DNA from: an uncultured Chlorobiaceae bacterium
GTDB lineage: Bacteria; Bacteroidota; Chlorobiia; Chlorobiales; Chlorobiaceae
Direction: 5' to 3'
Assembly (NCBI GenBank): GCA_903869365.1
Contig: CAIPYV010000029.1
Location: forward strand, 1-49,724
Length of the DNA: 49,724 bases
The position numbers were made by a program, and so were the translations under genes. Of the stretch, positions 37,234 through 46,714 are shown piece by piece (positions within the stretch are counted from its first letter, which is position 1; each line of letters starts with the position of its first letter). The notes under the pieces are model-generated. The model saw only the letters and a program-made list of their open reading frames with translations, was not told where the DNA came from and did no database searches.

Positions 37234-37265
37234 CCGTCAACCAACTTATACGACTCGGTTGACAA
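37234..37265 (-). promoter_or_regulatory. Candidate BirA operator before birA-bioBFGCDA
   Basis: The minus strand reads TTGTCAACC, 14 bp, GGTTGACGG. The core arms GTCAACC/GGTTGAC (37236-37242 and 37257-37263) are perfect, and the whole matches the known BirA box form TTGTTAACC-N14-16-GGTTAACAA in spacing and outer bases. It lies 34-63 bp before the birA start. That birA has a DNA-binding domain and heads the operon makes a repressor role likely. Confidence 0.72.
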
Positions 37266-37274
37266 TTTTAAAAT

Positions 37275-37308
37275 AAAAAAAAAAGGCGCATATCCGCGCG
37301 CCCCTTTT
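37275..37308 (-). terminator. Rho-independent terminator after the amidase gene
   Basis: On the minus strand GGCGC and GCGCC form a GC-rich stem around an 8-nt loop, flanked by AAAA upstream and a run of ten T residues, about 15 bp after the amidase stop. It should separate the amidase transcript from the birA-bio operon. Confidence 0.75.
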
Positions 37309-37322
37309 CATCTTCATGTCTG

Positions 37323-39053
37323 TCACTCCGTAAGAGATGCCTTGCTTGTTGTTTCGTAATTCTTTCGATAAGCCTGCACTCCCTTAAAAATGCCATAAGC
37401 AACTTTTGTCTGTACCTGTCGATCTCGAAGCATTCGCTCCTCCTCAGGATTAGATAAGTATCCAACTTCAACAAGGATGCTTGGCATTGAAGGAGTCCAC
37501 AACACCATAAAGCCCGCCTGGTGAACTCCTCGATTATTATTGACTGATTGCTGCTTATCAACAGGTTTGATAATGAATTGAGCAAGGGTGGTAGACTGCT
37601 TGGCAAATGCATTCTGGGCCATGCTGCTCATGATAAGATGCTCATCAGAAAAACCTTTGTACTGCTCCTGAAAATTTTCTTCCTGGCGGATTACCGCATT
37701 TTCAAACATTGCAACATCAAGAGCGGCCTTGTTTTTATGAGGTCCGAGAATATAAACCTCCGAACCGCGAGCACTTCTGTTTGGACTTGCATTGCAATGG
37801 ACACTGATAAAAAGTTTTCCTCCGCTTTGGTTTGCGATTTTACCGCGTTCATGCAACGGTATAAAACGATCATCTTTTCTTGTATAAATCACATGAACAT
37901 CCGGCCATTTCTGCGTGATAAAATTTCCCAGGTCGCGAACAATATTCAGAGCGACATCTTTTTCACGAGCACCACTGAAACCAATAGTTCCCGGATCCTT
38001 TCCACCATGACCGGCATCAAGTACAATGGTATTAAGTTTCCATTTTTCAACATCACGGCTGATTACCTTTGCATTCTGCTGTTCCTTTTCTTTTTTACGA
38101 ATTTCTTCAACATCAGCATTACTTCGAACATAGAGCACATAACGATTGCTTTTTTCATCACGGTGAAACTCAACAGAATTAATGACAAACGACTTATTGT
38201 CAAGTGCTACTGTAAATTGCAGACCGCCTTCAGCAAACTGTTTAGGAGTAATAGCCTTGACGACGCCTCCGCTGTATATTTTTGACAAAGTATTGACATC
38301 GCACGATGCTTTTTCAAGCGAGAAATAAACATATCCTTCAGCGTCGGGTTTGAGCAGTGAAAACTGGGTGGGTTTACCGGAAGCTGAAAAATTTATGATG
38401 GCTCCATTTGCCCTATTTTCAATCTCAATACCACTGATAACCGTCGTACCATCTTCAGCAGGCTTGATACTTTGTTGATCTGACGAATGCTCTTCACTCT
38501 TTACAAGCCCGATCATACTGACTGATTCACCAAACCGTTTCCCGTTCAGCCATGCTTTGATCATGCCTGAGGAATAACTATAGACAACCTCCCTGTCAAG
38601 CCATACCGTAAAAAGCCTGCACGCCTGGTTGACAGGCAGATAGATTTTGGATTTTAATAAAACAGGCATAGACTGCAACTGAACCATCCTTTTCAGGTGT
38701 TCTGGATCTTTTGAAATGACTCTTGCAAAATTATTATTGATCATGACCGTGCAGGAACTGCCGGGAACATCGAGAGCCTCCTCGATAACAAGCCTCTCCT
38801 GATCATGGCGAAAGCTCAATCGCAAAGCCCTTGCCATGGATTCAAGATCAATCATAATGGCGCTCCCTTCTCTACGGGCAAGAACCTTGATCGTATAGCC
38901 CTGATCTTTTCCGGTAGTAACATGGAGAGGAACGGTTGACTGTCCTGTCTGAGCTGAGGGGGCGGCTGAAAGAGTCCTGAAAGAAAGCATCAAAAGAGTT
39001 GCAAGCATCAAAACAGCAAAACGATAAGACAGAGGAGGTGAAACGTGGGGCAT
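37323..39053 (-). CDS. N-acetylmuramoyl-L-alanine amidase (AmiC type) with AMIN-like domain
   Basis: This amidase cuts the bond between muramic acid and the peptide in peptidoglycan during cell separation. With the ATG at 39053 it has 576 residues and a normal signal peptide (LSYRFAVLMLATLLMLSF, then RTLSAAPS). A large N-terminal part (residues 40-330) includes a copper-amine-oxidase-like/AMIN-type strand-rich region. The catalytic Amidase_3 domain has LDAGHGGKDPGTIG, GAREKDVALNIV, FISVHCNASPN and VEVGYLSNPEEE, with the zinc ligands in place. Longer starts at 39098 or 39086 are open. The gene is divergent from topA. Confidence 0.9.
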   Translation of the reverse strand: MPHVSPPLSYRFAVLMLATLLMLSFRTLSAAPSAQTGQSTVPLHVTTGKDQGYTIKVLARREGSAIMIDLESMARALRLSFRHDQERLVIEEALDVPGSSCTVMINNNFARVISKDPEHLKRMVQLQSMPVLLKSKIYLPVNQACRLFTVWLDREVVYSYSSGMIKAWLNGKRFGESVSMIGLVKSEEHSSDQQSIKPAEDGTTVISGIEIENRANGAIINFSASGKPTQFSLLKPDAEGYVYFSLEKASCDVNTLSKIYSGGVVKAITPKQFAEGGLQFTVALDNKSFVINSVEFHRDEKSNRYVLYVRSNADVEEIRKKEKEQQNAKVISRDVEKWKLNTIVLDAGHGGKDPGTIGFSGAREKDVALNIVRDLGNFITQKWPDVHVIYTRKDDRFIPLHERGKIANQSGGKLFISVHCNASPNRSARGSEVYILGPHKNKAALDVAMFENAVIRQEENFQEQYKGFSDEHLIMSSMAQNAFAKQSTTLAQFIIKPVDKQQSVNNNRGVHQAGFMVLWTPSMPSILVEVGYLSNPEEERMLRDRQVQTKVAYGIFKGVQAYRKNYETTSKASLTE

Positions 39054-39281
39054 GATTGTCAAATGCAATTGATTTCCTGTGAACATTACGGGTTCCATTA
39101 ATAATAATAAAATATATTTTTCCGCCCCGTAGAAGCGGGTATTATAGCAGAAAACAAACTATTCCTGCACATAATGACCGGTTTATTAAACGTCTCAAGA
39201 ATGGTAAAATTTGTTTTTTGCTCTTCAACACCTATCTTTTTCAAAATTTAATTGTAACGCTCTTACTCCCGGGACTGATCA

Positions 39282-41681
39282 ATGGCTTTAAAAACATCAA
39301 TACCATCTGCCAGAAACAGTACCTTGATTGTTGTCGAATCCCCTTCAAAGGCTAAAACGATCAATAAATACCTTGGCGACAAATATACAGTATTCGCATC
39401 GGTCGGTCATATCAAGGATCTGCCGAAAAAAGAGATCGGCCTTGATTTTGAAAATCATTACGAACCACGGTATGAAATAATTCCCGGAAAAGAAAAGGTT
39501 GTCCGGCTCTTAAAAAAACTGGCTGCAGAGGCTGATGAAATTCTGATAGCCACTGACCCTGACCGAGAGGGAGAAGCCATCGCATGGCATATCTCAAACG
39601 AAATTGGATTGACAAAGAAACCGGTCTTCCGTGTTCTTTTCAATGAAATCACTAAAAACGCCATCATCGCGGCTATTCAGGAACCACGACAGATCGACTA
39701 TCGACTGGTCCGTTCCCAGCAGACCCGTCAGGGCCTCGACAAAATAGTAGGATATAAGATCAGTCCGTTTTTGTGGAAAGTAGTTCTGCGCGGTCTTTCC
39801 GCTGGCAGGGTGCAATCCGTCGCACTTCGTCTGATCTGCGAACGTGAGGCCGAGATCAACCGCTTCCTGATACAGGAGTACTGGACCATTGCTGCGGATT
39901 TTGTAACTCCCGGCAAAGAGTCTTTCTGGACAAAGCTTGTTCGTTTTGAAGGCGACAAGCCTGAGATATCCAATGTCAATCAGGCTGAGACCATCGCGGC
40001 ACTTGTCAAGAACGCAATTTTTTCTGTTGTAGAGATCGCGCCTCGAACCCAGCAGCGCAAACCACCACTGCCATTCACGACATCGCTTCTTCAGCAGGCT
40101 GCATCAAACCAGCTTGGCTTCGGGTCACAGCGGACCATGCGTGCAGCACAACAGCTTTATGAGGGAATTGATCTTGGTGCGGAAGGTGCAGTCGGTCTCA
40201 TCACCTATATGAGAACCGATTCCACGCGCATCGGAGCTGAAGCAATCGTTCAGGCCAGGGAGTATATCGAAAAACTGTTCGGCAAAGAGTACATCGGTTT
40301 CGGCGGAGCTGCAAAAGCTGGAAAAAATGCTCAGGATGCCCATGAAGCAATACGTCCGACCTCGATTTTAAAAAAACCGGAACAACTGAAACAGTACCTT
40401 TCAACCGATCAGTTTAAGTTGTATGAACTGATCTGGAAACGATTTCTGGCAGCCATGATGGCGCCGGCAAAAATCGAGCAGACGCGGGTTGATGTTGAGG
40501 ATACGTTTCAAAAATTCCTGTTCAGAGCAACCGGCAGCAGGGTTCTGTTCCCAGGCTTCATGCGAGTTTTTGACGACCAGAAGGAGCTTGATTACGAGGC
40601 ACAAAGCTCAACTAAAGACGATATAGAAAAAGAACCTTCGGTAAAACTGCCTGAACGGCTTTCGGTGAGCGATCCACTGACCATCGCGGATATTGACCAG
40701 AAGCAGAGCTTTACCCGCCCTCCAGCTCGATACAGTGAAGCCACGCTGGTAAAGGATCTCGACCATTTCGGCATTGGACGCCCATCAACCTATGCCTCTA
40801 TTTTTTCTACCTTGCAGGATCGCCGATATGTAGAGCTTGAAAAGAAAAAAATCAGTCCGACCGAACTTGGTAAAGATGTTTCACTTATTCTTGTTGCAAA
40901 TTTTCCAGAGCTTTTTGATGTAGGCTTTACGGCCTTCATGGAAAATGAACTTGACAAGGTGGCAAATGGAGAGGACGAATACGAAAAAGTACTTGACAGT
41001 TTCTACAAACCGCTTGAAACGGCACTGAACCTGCGTAAAGGCGACCCTATTATTCCGCAGAACAGCGATACTGTCGCCTGTGATAAATGCGGAGAGGGAC
41101 AGATGATTATTAAATGGACGGCCAGTGGAAAATTTTTAGGCTGTTCACGCTACCCGAAGTGCAAAAACATCAAGGCAATAAGCTCGAACCGGGAGAAGCC
41201 AAAAGATACCGCCATCCTTTGCCCGTCCTGCAAAGAGGGGCACATGCTTCTGCGTAAGGGCAGACTCGGACCTTTTCTTGCCTGTTCCAACTATCCGAAG
41301 TGCAATACGCTGCTTAATCTCAACAAACAACGGCACATTGAGCCTATGAAAACCCCTCCGGTTGTGACCAACATTCTCTGTCCAAAGTGCGCTTCCCCGC
41401 TCTTTCTCAGAAGCGGAAAAAGGGGGCTCTGGCTTGGCTGCTCAAAATTTCCGAAGTGCAGGGGACGGCTTGCATGGAGCACGCTTGAAGAGGGTGTCCG
41501 CAACAACTGGGAGTCGATCATGGCCGACCACCAGAAAGCTCACCCGTCAGTGATGCTTCTCATGACAGATGGCCAACCGGTTTCCATGACCACTCCTGTC
41601 GATGATATTATTCTGAAAGCGGAAGAGTCCGGCTTGATTGCCGCGACTGTTGTTCAAGAGCCTGCTGAAGTTACTGCATAA
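39282..41681 (+). CDS. topA: DNA topoisomerase I (type IA)
   Basis: TopA relaxes negative supercoils by a single-strand cut. The 799-residue protein starts with a TOPRIM domain (LIVVESPSKAKTINKYLG and ATDPDREGEAIAWHI) and has the active-site tyrosine Tyr309 in GLITYMRTDSTRI. After residue 595 come three C4 zinc ribbons: CDKCGEG...CSRYPKC, CPSCKEG...CSNYPKC and CPKCASP...CSKFPKC. The N-terminal dozen residues are an extension before the TOPRIM fold. It ends convergent with feoB, the last 11 bp overlapping the end of feoB. Confidence 0.97.
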   Translation: MALKTSIPSARNSTLIVVESPSKAKTINKYLGDKYTVFASVGHIKDLPKKEIGLDFENHYEPRYEIIPGKEKVVRLLKKLAAEADEILIATDPDREGEAIAWHISNEIGLTKKPVFRVLFNEITKNAIIAAIQEPRQIDYRLVRSQQTRQGLDKIVGYKISPFLWKVVLRGLSAGRVQSVALRLICEREAEINRFLIQEYWTIAADFVTPGKESFWTKLVRFEGDKPEISNVNQAETIAALVKNAIFSVVEIAPRTQQRKPPLPFTTSLLQQAASNQLGFGSQRTMRAAQQLYEGIDLGAEGAVGLITYMRTDSTRIGAEAIVQAREYIEKLFGKEYIGFGGAAKAGKNAQDAHEAIRPTSILKKPEQLKQYLSTDQFKLYELIWKRFLAAMMAPAKIEQTRVDVEDTFQKFLFRATGSRVLFPGFMRVFDDQKELDYEAQSSTKDDIEKEPSVKLPERLSVSDPLTIADIDQKQSFTRPPARYSEATLVKDLDHFGIGRPSTYASIFSTLQDRRYVELEKKKISPTELGKDVSLILVANFPELFDVGFTAFMENELDKVANGEDEYEKVLDSFYKPLETALNLRKGDPIIPQNSDTVACDKCGEGQMIIKWTASGKFLGCSRYPKCKNIKAISSNREKPKDTAILCPSCKEGHMLLRKGRLGPFLACSNYPKCNTLLNLNKQRHIEPMKTPPVVTNILCPKCASPLFLRSGKRGLWLGCSKFPKCRGRLAWSTLEEGVRNNWESIMADHQKAHPSVMLLMTDGQPVSMTTPVDDIILKAEESGLIAATVVQEPAEVTA

Positions 41682-43809
41682 GAAGGGCTATGCGGTATAC
41701 CGCAAAAGAGAGTACCCAGGCTACCGAAAGAGAGTAGACAGAATAAAGAAGCACAGGGCGCCAGCGTCCTACCTCCTTTTTCATGACACCCATTGCGGCC
41801 ACACAGGGAATGTAGAGCAGCACAAACACCATGAGACTCAACGCAGTGGCCTTGCTGAATGAAGGATCGCTCCTGAGAATGGATTTCAGCTCCTTTGGCG
41901 CTCCATCGCTTTGTCCGATAGAGTAAATCGTGCCCATGGTTGAAACAACAACCTCTTTTGCGGCAAGCCCGGTTACCAGGGCAATACCAATACGCCAGTC
42001 AAAACCAAGCGGCCTGATCATAGGTTCAAGTACTTTGCCTGCTCTTCCAGCCAGAGAGTATTCGAGCTGTTCAGACTTGATGCGAACGTCAAGTGCCTTC
42101 CTTGTTGCGTCTTTTTCAGAGGAAGTCATACTGTTGCCGGCAATACGCGCTGTTTCCGCGGCAAGCGTTGCATCAAGAGCCGACTGGCGAGGATAGTTGC
42201 TTGCCGCCCAGATAATGATAACGGCACTTAAAATAAGTGTCCCTGCTTTTTTCACATACATCATGGCTTTCATCTTTGCCTGAAAGAACACAGAGGTAAG
42301 TGTCGGCCAGCGATAGGGCGGAAGCTCCATCACAAACGGCTCGGAATCGATTTTAAGAATGGTTGATTTTAAAAGCCACGCTGTCCAGAGCCCGACAGCA
42401 ATACCCAGTAGATAAATTCCAAACATGACATTGGCCGCTACAGCGGGTGCAAAAAAAGCAGCCGTCAGCATGACATAAACCGGAAGCTTCGCTCCGCAAC
42501 TCATAAAGGGAATGATCATGATGGTGACAAGTCTGTCCGTCTGACTTTTCAATGTCCGTGTAGCCATCATTGCAGGAATGGAACAGCCGAACCCCGTGAT
42601 CAGGGGGATAAAGGATTTGCCATGCAGACCGAAACGATGCATCACGCGATCAATAACAAAAGCGGCACGAGCCATGTAACCGGAAGCTTCAAGAAAGGAT
42701 AGGCCTATGAAAAGCAGAACAATATTGGGAAGAAAAATCAGGACTCCGCCAACCCCGGCAATAATACCGTCAACAACAATGGAGCGAAAAGTATCATTCA
42801 AGAGAAAAGGTCCGATGACCGAGGCAATTGTACTGAACAATAAAGCAAGCCATCCCGTAAAAATTGAACCGAGTGTAAAGGTCATCTGAAAAATCCCCCA
42901 GACCACCAGTAAAAAAACAGGAAGCCCAAGCACCCTGTTGAGCACCACCATGTCGATAAAGTCGGTTACCGAAGCCTTTCCTTCTTCCGGTTGCCGGACA
43001 CACTCCTTGATGGCACCACGAATAAAGGCATGACGGTCTTCGGTAATGAGAACCTCGGGTTCGGAATCATGCAGATGCTCAGCGTCCCTGATTGCATCCT
43101 GCAGAACAAGTTCAACTTTAACCCAGACCGGATAGCGTTGTACCTGATGATACACTTCCCTGTCATTTTCCAAAAGCTTGATGGCCAACCACCGGGCATT
43201 GAACAGATTGAGTTCCTTCTGATGAGAAAGAAGTGTTGTGATTTTATCGACCGAAGCTTCAAGTTCAGGACGGAAAAAAAGCTTGTTTTTACGGATCTGA
43301 ATATCCTTCTGAAAAACCCGTATAATATGATCCAGCAGTGAATCCAGCCCTGTCTTCTTTTTAGCCGACGTCGGTATAATATGGCAACCGAGCAGCGCCT
43401 GCAACTGTTTTATTTCAATAACAATACCCTTTTCCTGCACTTCGTCCATCATGTTCAGTGCAACAAGGAAATCAACTTCAAGCTCCATAAGCTGTGTTGT
43501 CAGCAGAAGGTTCCTTTCAAGGTTCGGGCCCTCAAGGACATTGACAACAACATCAGGACGTTCCTTGATAAGATACTCTCTTGTGACTATCTCCTCCGGA
43601 GAGTAAGGGGTAAGCGAATAGGTTCCGGGCAGATCGACCACTCTGATTCTATACCCATGGTAATCGAGATACCCTTCATGCTTTTCAACGGTAACACCAG
43701 GGAAATTTCCAACCTTCTGATGCGCGCCGGTAAGCGCGTTGAACAGTGAGGATTTTCCGCAATTCGGATTGCCGGCCAGCGCGATACTGATTTCCCGGCC
43801 GTCACTCAT
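41671..43809 (-). CDS. feoB: Ferrous iron transport protein B
   Basis: FeoB takes up Fe(II) across the inner membrane and carries a cytoplasmic G-protein domain. The 712-residue protein starts with G1 LAGNPNCGKSSLFNALTG (residues 11-28), then the switch GNFPGVTVEKHEG, G3 DLPGTYSL and G4 NMMD. About eight to eleven membrane segments follow, with the gate motifs VPLITGFGCSIPAMMATR and FMSCGAKLPVYVML. The C-terminal region ends at LMQ, so no FeoC-like tail is present. It is preceded by feoA with a four-base overlap. Confidence 0.97.
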   Translation of the reverse strand: MSDGREISIALAGNPNCGKSSLFNALTGAHQKVGNFPGVTVEKHEGYLDYHGYRIRVVDLPGTYSLTPYSPEEIVTREYLIKERPDVVVNVLEGPNLERNLLLTTQLMELEVDFLVALNMMDEVQEKGIVIEIKQLQALLGCHIIPTSAKKKTGLDSLLDHIIRVFQKDIQIRKNKLFFRPELEASVDKITTLLSHQKELNLFNARWLAIKLLENDREVYHQVQRYPVWVKVELVLQDAIRDAEHLHDSEPEVLITEDRHAFIRGAIKECVRQPEEGKASVTDFIDMVVLNRVLGLPVFLLVVWGIFQMTFTLGSIFTGWLALLFSTIASVIGPFLLNDTFRSIVVDGIIAGVGGVLIFLPNIVLLFIGLSFLEASGYMARAAFVIDRVMHRFGLHGKSFIPLITGFGCSIPAMMATRTLKSQTDRLVTIMIIPFMSCGAKLPVYVMLTAAFFAPAVAANVMFGIYLLGIAVGLWTAWLLKSTILKIDSEPFVMELPPYRWPTLTSVFFQAKMKAMMYVKKAGTLILSAVIIIWAASNYPRQSALDATLAAETARIAGNSMTSSEKDATRKALDVRIKSEQLEYSLAGRAGKVLEPMIRPLGFDWRIGIALVTGLAAKEVVVSTMGTIYSIGQSDGAPKELKSILRSDPSFSKATALSLMVFVLLYIPCVAAMGVMKKEVGRWRPVLLYSVYSLSVAWVLSFAVYRIALLMQ

Positions 43810-44087
43810 ACCTTACCTCCAAACCGCCAGAACTGTTTTGCTGCCGGACATGGAGCATCGTCACCGACTTTACGCACCATAACCCCATCCGCCTCATTTT
43901 TTCTCATTGCAAGATAGAGGCCCTTGAACACAATCTCCATTGGATCGCCGAGCGGGGCAACTCTCAGCACCTTGAATCTGGTGCCTTTTATGAGCCCCAT
44001 ATCCATAATCCTACGCCTGACAGCACTCTCTGCCTTTACCGCCGTAACTTCTGCTTTATCACCAACTTTCAATTCCGATAACCGCAT
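43806..44087 (-). CDS. feoA: Ferrous iron transport protein A
   Basis: FeoA is a small SH3-fold cytoplasmic protein that assists FeoB. The 93-residue frame has the family pattern: MRLSELKVGDKAEVTAV, RRRIMDMGLIKGTRFKVLRVAPLGDP and LAMRKNEADGVMV. Its stop overlaps the feoB start by four bases, so the two are coupled. The upstream 95 bp contain no obvious Fur or DtxR box. Confidence 0.94.
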   Translation of the reverse strand: MRLSELKVGDKAEVTAVKAESAVRRRIMDMGLIKGTRFKVLRVAPLGDPMEIVFKGLYLAMRKNEADGVMVRKVGDDAPCPAAKQFWRFGGKV

Positions 44088-44182
44088 ACCATAATCTCCA
44101 GCAAAACAGTAAAAAAATAAACATGCTTGACTACCACCTCAATAACAATCAGAGCACTGGAAAAATTGCATGCTATAAATGG

Positions 44183-44563
44183 TTATCCGTGCACAGTAGA
44201 CAAACCGGGGAAGGGAGGCCAACCCATCGTGCGTCCTCCTATCAGATGCCCATGAATATGAAAAACGCTCTGCATGGCATCCTTACCATTGTTAAAGACC
44301 AGTCTGTAGCCAGATTCCCTGATACCAAGAATTTCAGCCACAGTTCCGGCGGCAAGAAGAATATGTCCGGCTATCGACTCATCTTCAGGACTAAGATCGC
44401 TCAACGAGGCAATATGCTTCAGGGGAATGATCAGGACATGCTGAGGAGATACCGGCGTGATATCCCTGAATGCCATAACATGATCGTTCCGGTAGACAAT
44501 TGCAGCAGGGATCTCTCCGCTGACGATCCGGCAAAATAAACAGTCTGAGGTATGGTGTGTCAT
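44183..44563 (-). CDS. HIT-family (HINT/PKCI-like) nucleotide hydrolase
   Basis: This 126-residue protein has the histidine-triad fold. It begins near SDCLFCRIVSGEIPAAIVY, whose CxxC is often zinc-binding, followed by FRDITPVSPQHVLIIPLKHI, YRLVFNNGKDAMQSVFHIHGHLIGG with the triad HIHGH, and the usual C-terminus. HINT enzymes hydrolyse AMP-lysine or other nucleoside phosphoramidates. I start it at the ATG at 44563; the open frame goes on into the corC-like gene, and an ATG at 44632 is possible. It lies 95 bp before feoA on the same strand. Confidence 0.92.
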   Translation of the reverse strand: MTHHTSDCLFCRIVSGEIPAAIVYRNDHVMAFRDITPVSPQHVLIIPLKHIASLSDLSPEDESIAGHILLAAGTVAEILGIRESGYRLVFNNGKDAMQSVFHIHGHLIGGRTMGWPPFPGLSTVHG

Positions 44564-44669
44564 AACTTTCTTGCAACTCTTAATTTCAATGTTCTTTAAC
44601 AACAGAGAGCGAAGCTGTTCCACCCTCTCCATTATCAGAAGCCATAATGTAAAGAAAAAGCAGAATCGA

Positions 44670-46001
44670 TCACACAGCCGAGACGGATTCTTCAGTGTGG
44701 CCGTCAACTGACCTGGAAACTTCCGACACCCTTGAGGCAAGAACCTTATCAATCCTCTGACCGTCCAGATCTACTATCTCAAGCGTCCAGCTCTCCCAGG
44801 TCATAATGTCACCAGTTCTCGGCATACGTCCGAGCAGCCACATCATAAGACCGCTGAGCGTATGATAGAGTCCTTTATCCTCCTCCGGAACACATTTCAA
44901 CTCAAGCGTGTCTTTAAGTTCAGGAACAGGAATAAGCCCGTCAAGCAGCCAGGAGCCGTCCTGTCGCTGGATAGCCCATGAATCCTCAAGATTGCGAGGA
45001 ACAAACTCACCGGTAACCGCCTCAAGCATATCCTGCAAGGTAACAAGCCCCTGAATTTCACCATATTCATCAACCACAAAGACCATCTGAGTCCCGGAAG
45101 TTCTGAAATGGTCGAGCAGTTCCATGCCCGTAAGGGTTTCCGGCACATAGACACAGGGCTGCAATTGCGAGGTAAATTCAGTAAGGCCACCTTTCAAGGT
45201 CTTCGATAAAAGCTGTTTAGCATTGACAACGCCAAGCAGAAATTGAAGGCCGCCGTTACAGACCGGAAAGCGTGAATGTTCCGATTCTGTCACTCTGCTG
45301 ATATTTTCTTCAAGGGGTCGGGAAACATCAAGAAAGATAATGTCCGCTCTTGGAACCATCAGAGTGCCAAGTTGTCGGTCATCAAGACGGAAGACATTAC
45401 GAACCATCTCATGTTCATGCTGCTCGATAACCCCTGCTTCAGACCCCTCCTCCAGCATGGCATGAATCTCTTCCTCCGTCACACTCGGCATGGCCTGCGG
45501 GTGCTTCCCCATCAGTCTCAGAATAGCGTCTGTCGAGGCCGTGAGCAACCTCCCAAAGGGACGGGTTATCGTCGAAAGCGTACGCATCGGGCGAGCCACC
45601 AGACAGGCAATTCCTTCCGGATTAAACAGACCAAGGCGCTTTGGAACAAGTTCGCCGATAACAATAGTGATATAGGTAATCGAAAGCACAACAACCGCAG
45701 TAGAAACAATGTGACTTATTTCCCGATCCATACCGAAGGATTGAAGGATGCCAGCGAATGGACTGGCTAAAGCGCCTTCGCCGACAATACCGTTGAGAAT
45801 CCCAATCGACGTAATGCCAATCTGGATAGTCGAAAGAAAACTGGAGGGTTCCTGCCCAAGCTTCATAGCAATCGCCGCAGCTTTTTCTCCATCCTCTGCA
45901 AGTTTTGAAAGACGAGAGCGCTTTGCCGTTACCAGCGCTATTTCCGACATTGCAAAAAGGCCGTTAATTACTATCAGAAATAAAAGTAAAAGTATTTCCA
46001 T
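44670..46001 (-). CDS. CorC/HlyC-type membrane protein (DUF21 - CBS - CorC_HlyC)
   Basis: This 443-residue protein has the HlyC/CorC or CNNM-like layout. The N-terminal DUF21 domain has four membrane segments (LLLLFLIVINGLFAMSEIAL at the start, VSTAVVVLSITYITIVIGELVPKR further on). Two CBS domains occupy about residues 210-340 (VPRADIIFLDVSRPLEENI, VFVVDEYGEIQGLVTLQDML), and a C-terminal CorC_HlyC domain follows (LDGLIPVPELKDTL). Relatives are Mg2+/Co2+ efflux proteins; the older 'hemolysin' name is misleading. I start it at the ATG at 46001; the open frame reaches 46058. Confidence 0.94.
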   Translation of the reverse strand: MEILLLLFLIVINGLFAMSEIALVTAKRSRLSKLAEDGEKAAAIAMKLGQEPSSFLSTIQIGITSIGILNGIVGEGALASPFAGILQSFGMDREISHIVSTAVVVLSITYITIVIGELVPKRLGLFNPEGIACLVARPMRTLSTITRPFGRLLTASTDAILRLMGKHPQAMPSVTEEEIHAMLEEGSEAGVIEQHEHEMVRNVFRLDDRQLGTLMVPRADIIFLDVSRPLEENISRVTESEHSRFPVCNGGLQFLLGVVNAKQLLSKTLKGGLTEFTSQLQPCVYVPETLTGMELLDHFRTSGTQMVFVVDEYGEIQGLVTLQDMLEAVTGEFVPRNLEDSWAIQRQDGSWLLDGLIPVPELKDTLELKCVPEEDKGLYHTLSGLMMWLLGRMPRTGDIMTWESWTLEIVDLDGQRIDKVLASRVSEVSRSVDGHTEESVSAV

Positions 46002-46164
46002 ACATTCGGTTTTGAACCTTTCGGGAGTAGAAGCAACCATACATGACTGCCATAACAAATTCTATGGCAGTCCCCCTTAAAGTTCTGTTCTTACGCCATT
46101 CGTCATTTCACTATGCTACCAACTACACTTTTATTCTGCTAATTCCAAACAGTCAACAAACTGT

Positions 46165-46578
46165 TTACTTATGAGCAGAAAAAAAAGTTTTAACCTTCGC
46201 GACAAGCTGATTTTCGGTCAACCGCTCGCAAGCTTCAACTGCAACTTCTTTTTTGTGCAGTTCAGCAACCTTTTCGATCTCTTTGACAAGTTCAATTTTA
46301 GCCTCCCCAGGGCCGAAAACTGCAAGTTTCGCAGAATCTCCAAGCAACCCTGTCACCTTCTGATAAAAGGTATGATACTGGTGTTTTCGACGTTCTTCAT
46401 CAATATGCTCATTAGAGACACTCTGCGCGACATTGGTTCCACCTGATTTCCATCCACCAGATGGTTTATGGTGGCTTTCAGCATTGGATTCAACGCGCTG
46501 AACAACAACTTCGTCGCCTTCAATTGAAACCAGAATAGCTTCTTTGTGATCAATCCAGAGTCCTGTGTTTTTTTTCAT
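46165..46578 (-). CDS. Small baeRF / host-attachment-like protein
   Basis: This 137-residue protein resembles the short baeRF or 'host attachment' type proteins, relatives of the archaeo-eukaryotic release-factor core domain. The N-terminal strand NTGLWIDHKEAILVSIEGDE and the later LAVFGPGEAKIELVKEIEK match the general pattern of that fold. I start it at the ATG at 46578, 9 bp after a GGAGG site. It has no signal peptide or membrane segment. Its role is unknown; relatives have been linked to ribosome rescue or stress but not proven. It is a lone gene with about 100 bp of spacer on each side. Confidence 0.7.
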   Translation of the reverse strand: MKKNTGLWIDHKEAILVSIEGDEVVVQRVESNAESHHKPSGGWKSGGTNVAQSVSNEHIDEERRKHQYHTFYQKVTGLLGDSAKLAVFGPGEAKIELVKEIEKVAELHKKEVAVEACERLTENQLVAKVKTFFSAHK

Positions 46579-46714
46579 GGCGGCCAACCTCCGTCTGTGA
46601 TTATTTTCGTGAATAATTCAAAAGAGCTTCAAGAACAAACTCACATCTTTCTGTAAAGATAACCAATACTATCCTTTTCTTGTATTTTTTCGACCATCCC
46701 ATGATGGACAACTA

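Noticed and set aside
37548-38285. A 245-codon open frame on the plus strand opposite the amidase gene
   Set aside because: It lies fully inside the amidase coding region, is Phe/Ile/Asn-rich and shows no family motif.
44088-44182. A Fur or DtxR box upstream of feoA
   Set aside because: I found no sequence close to either consensus; the region is merely AT-rich.
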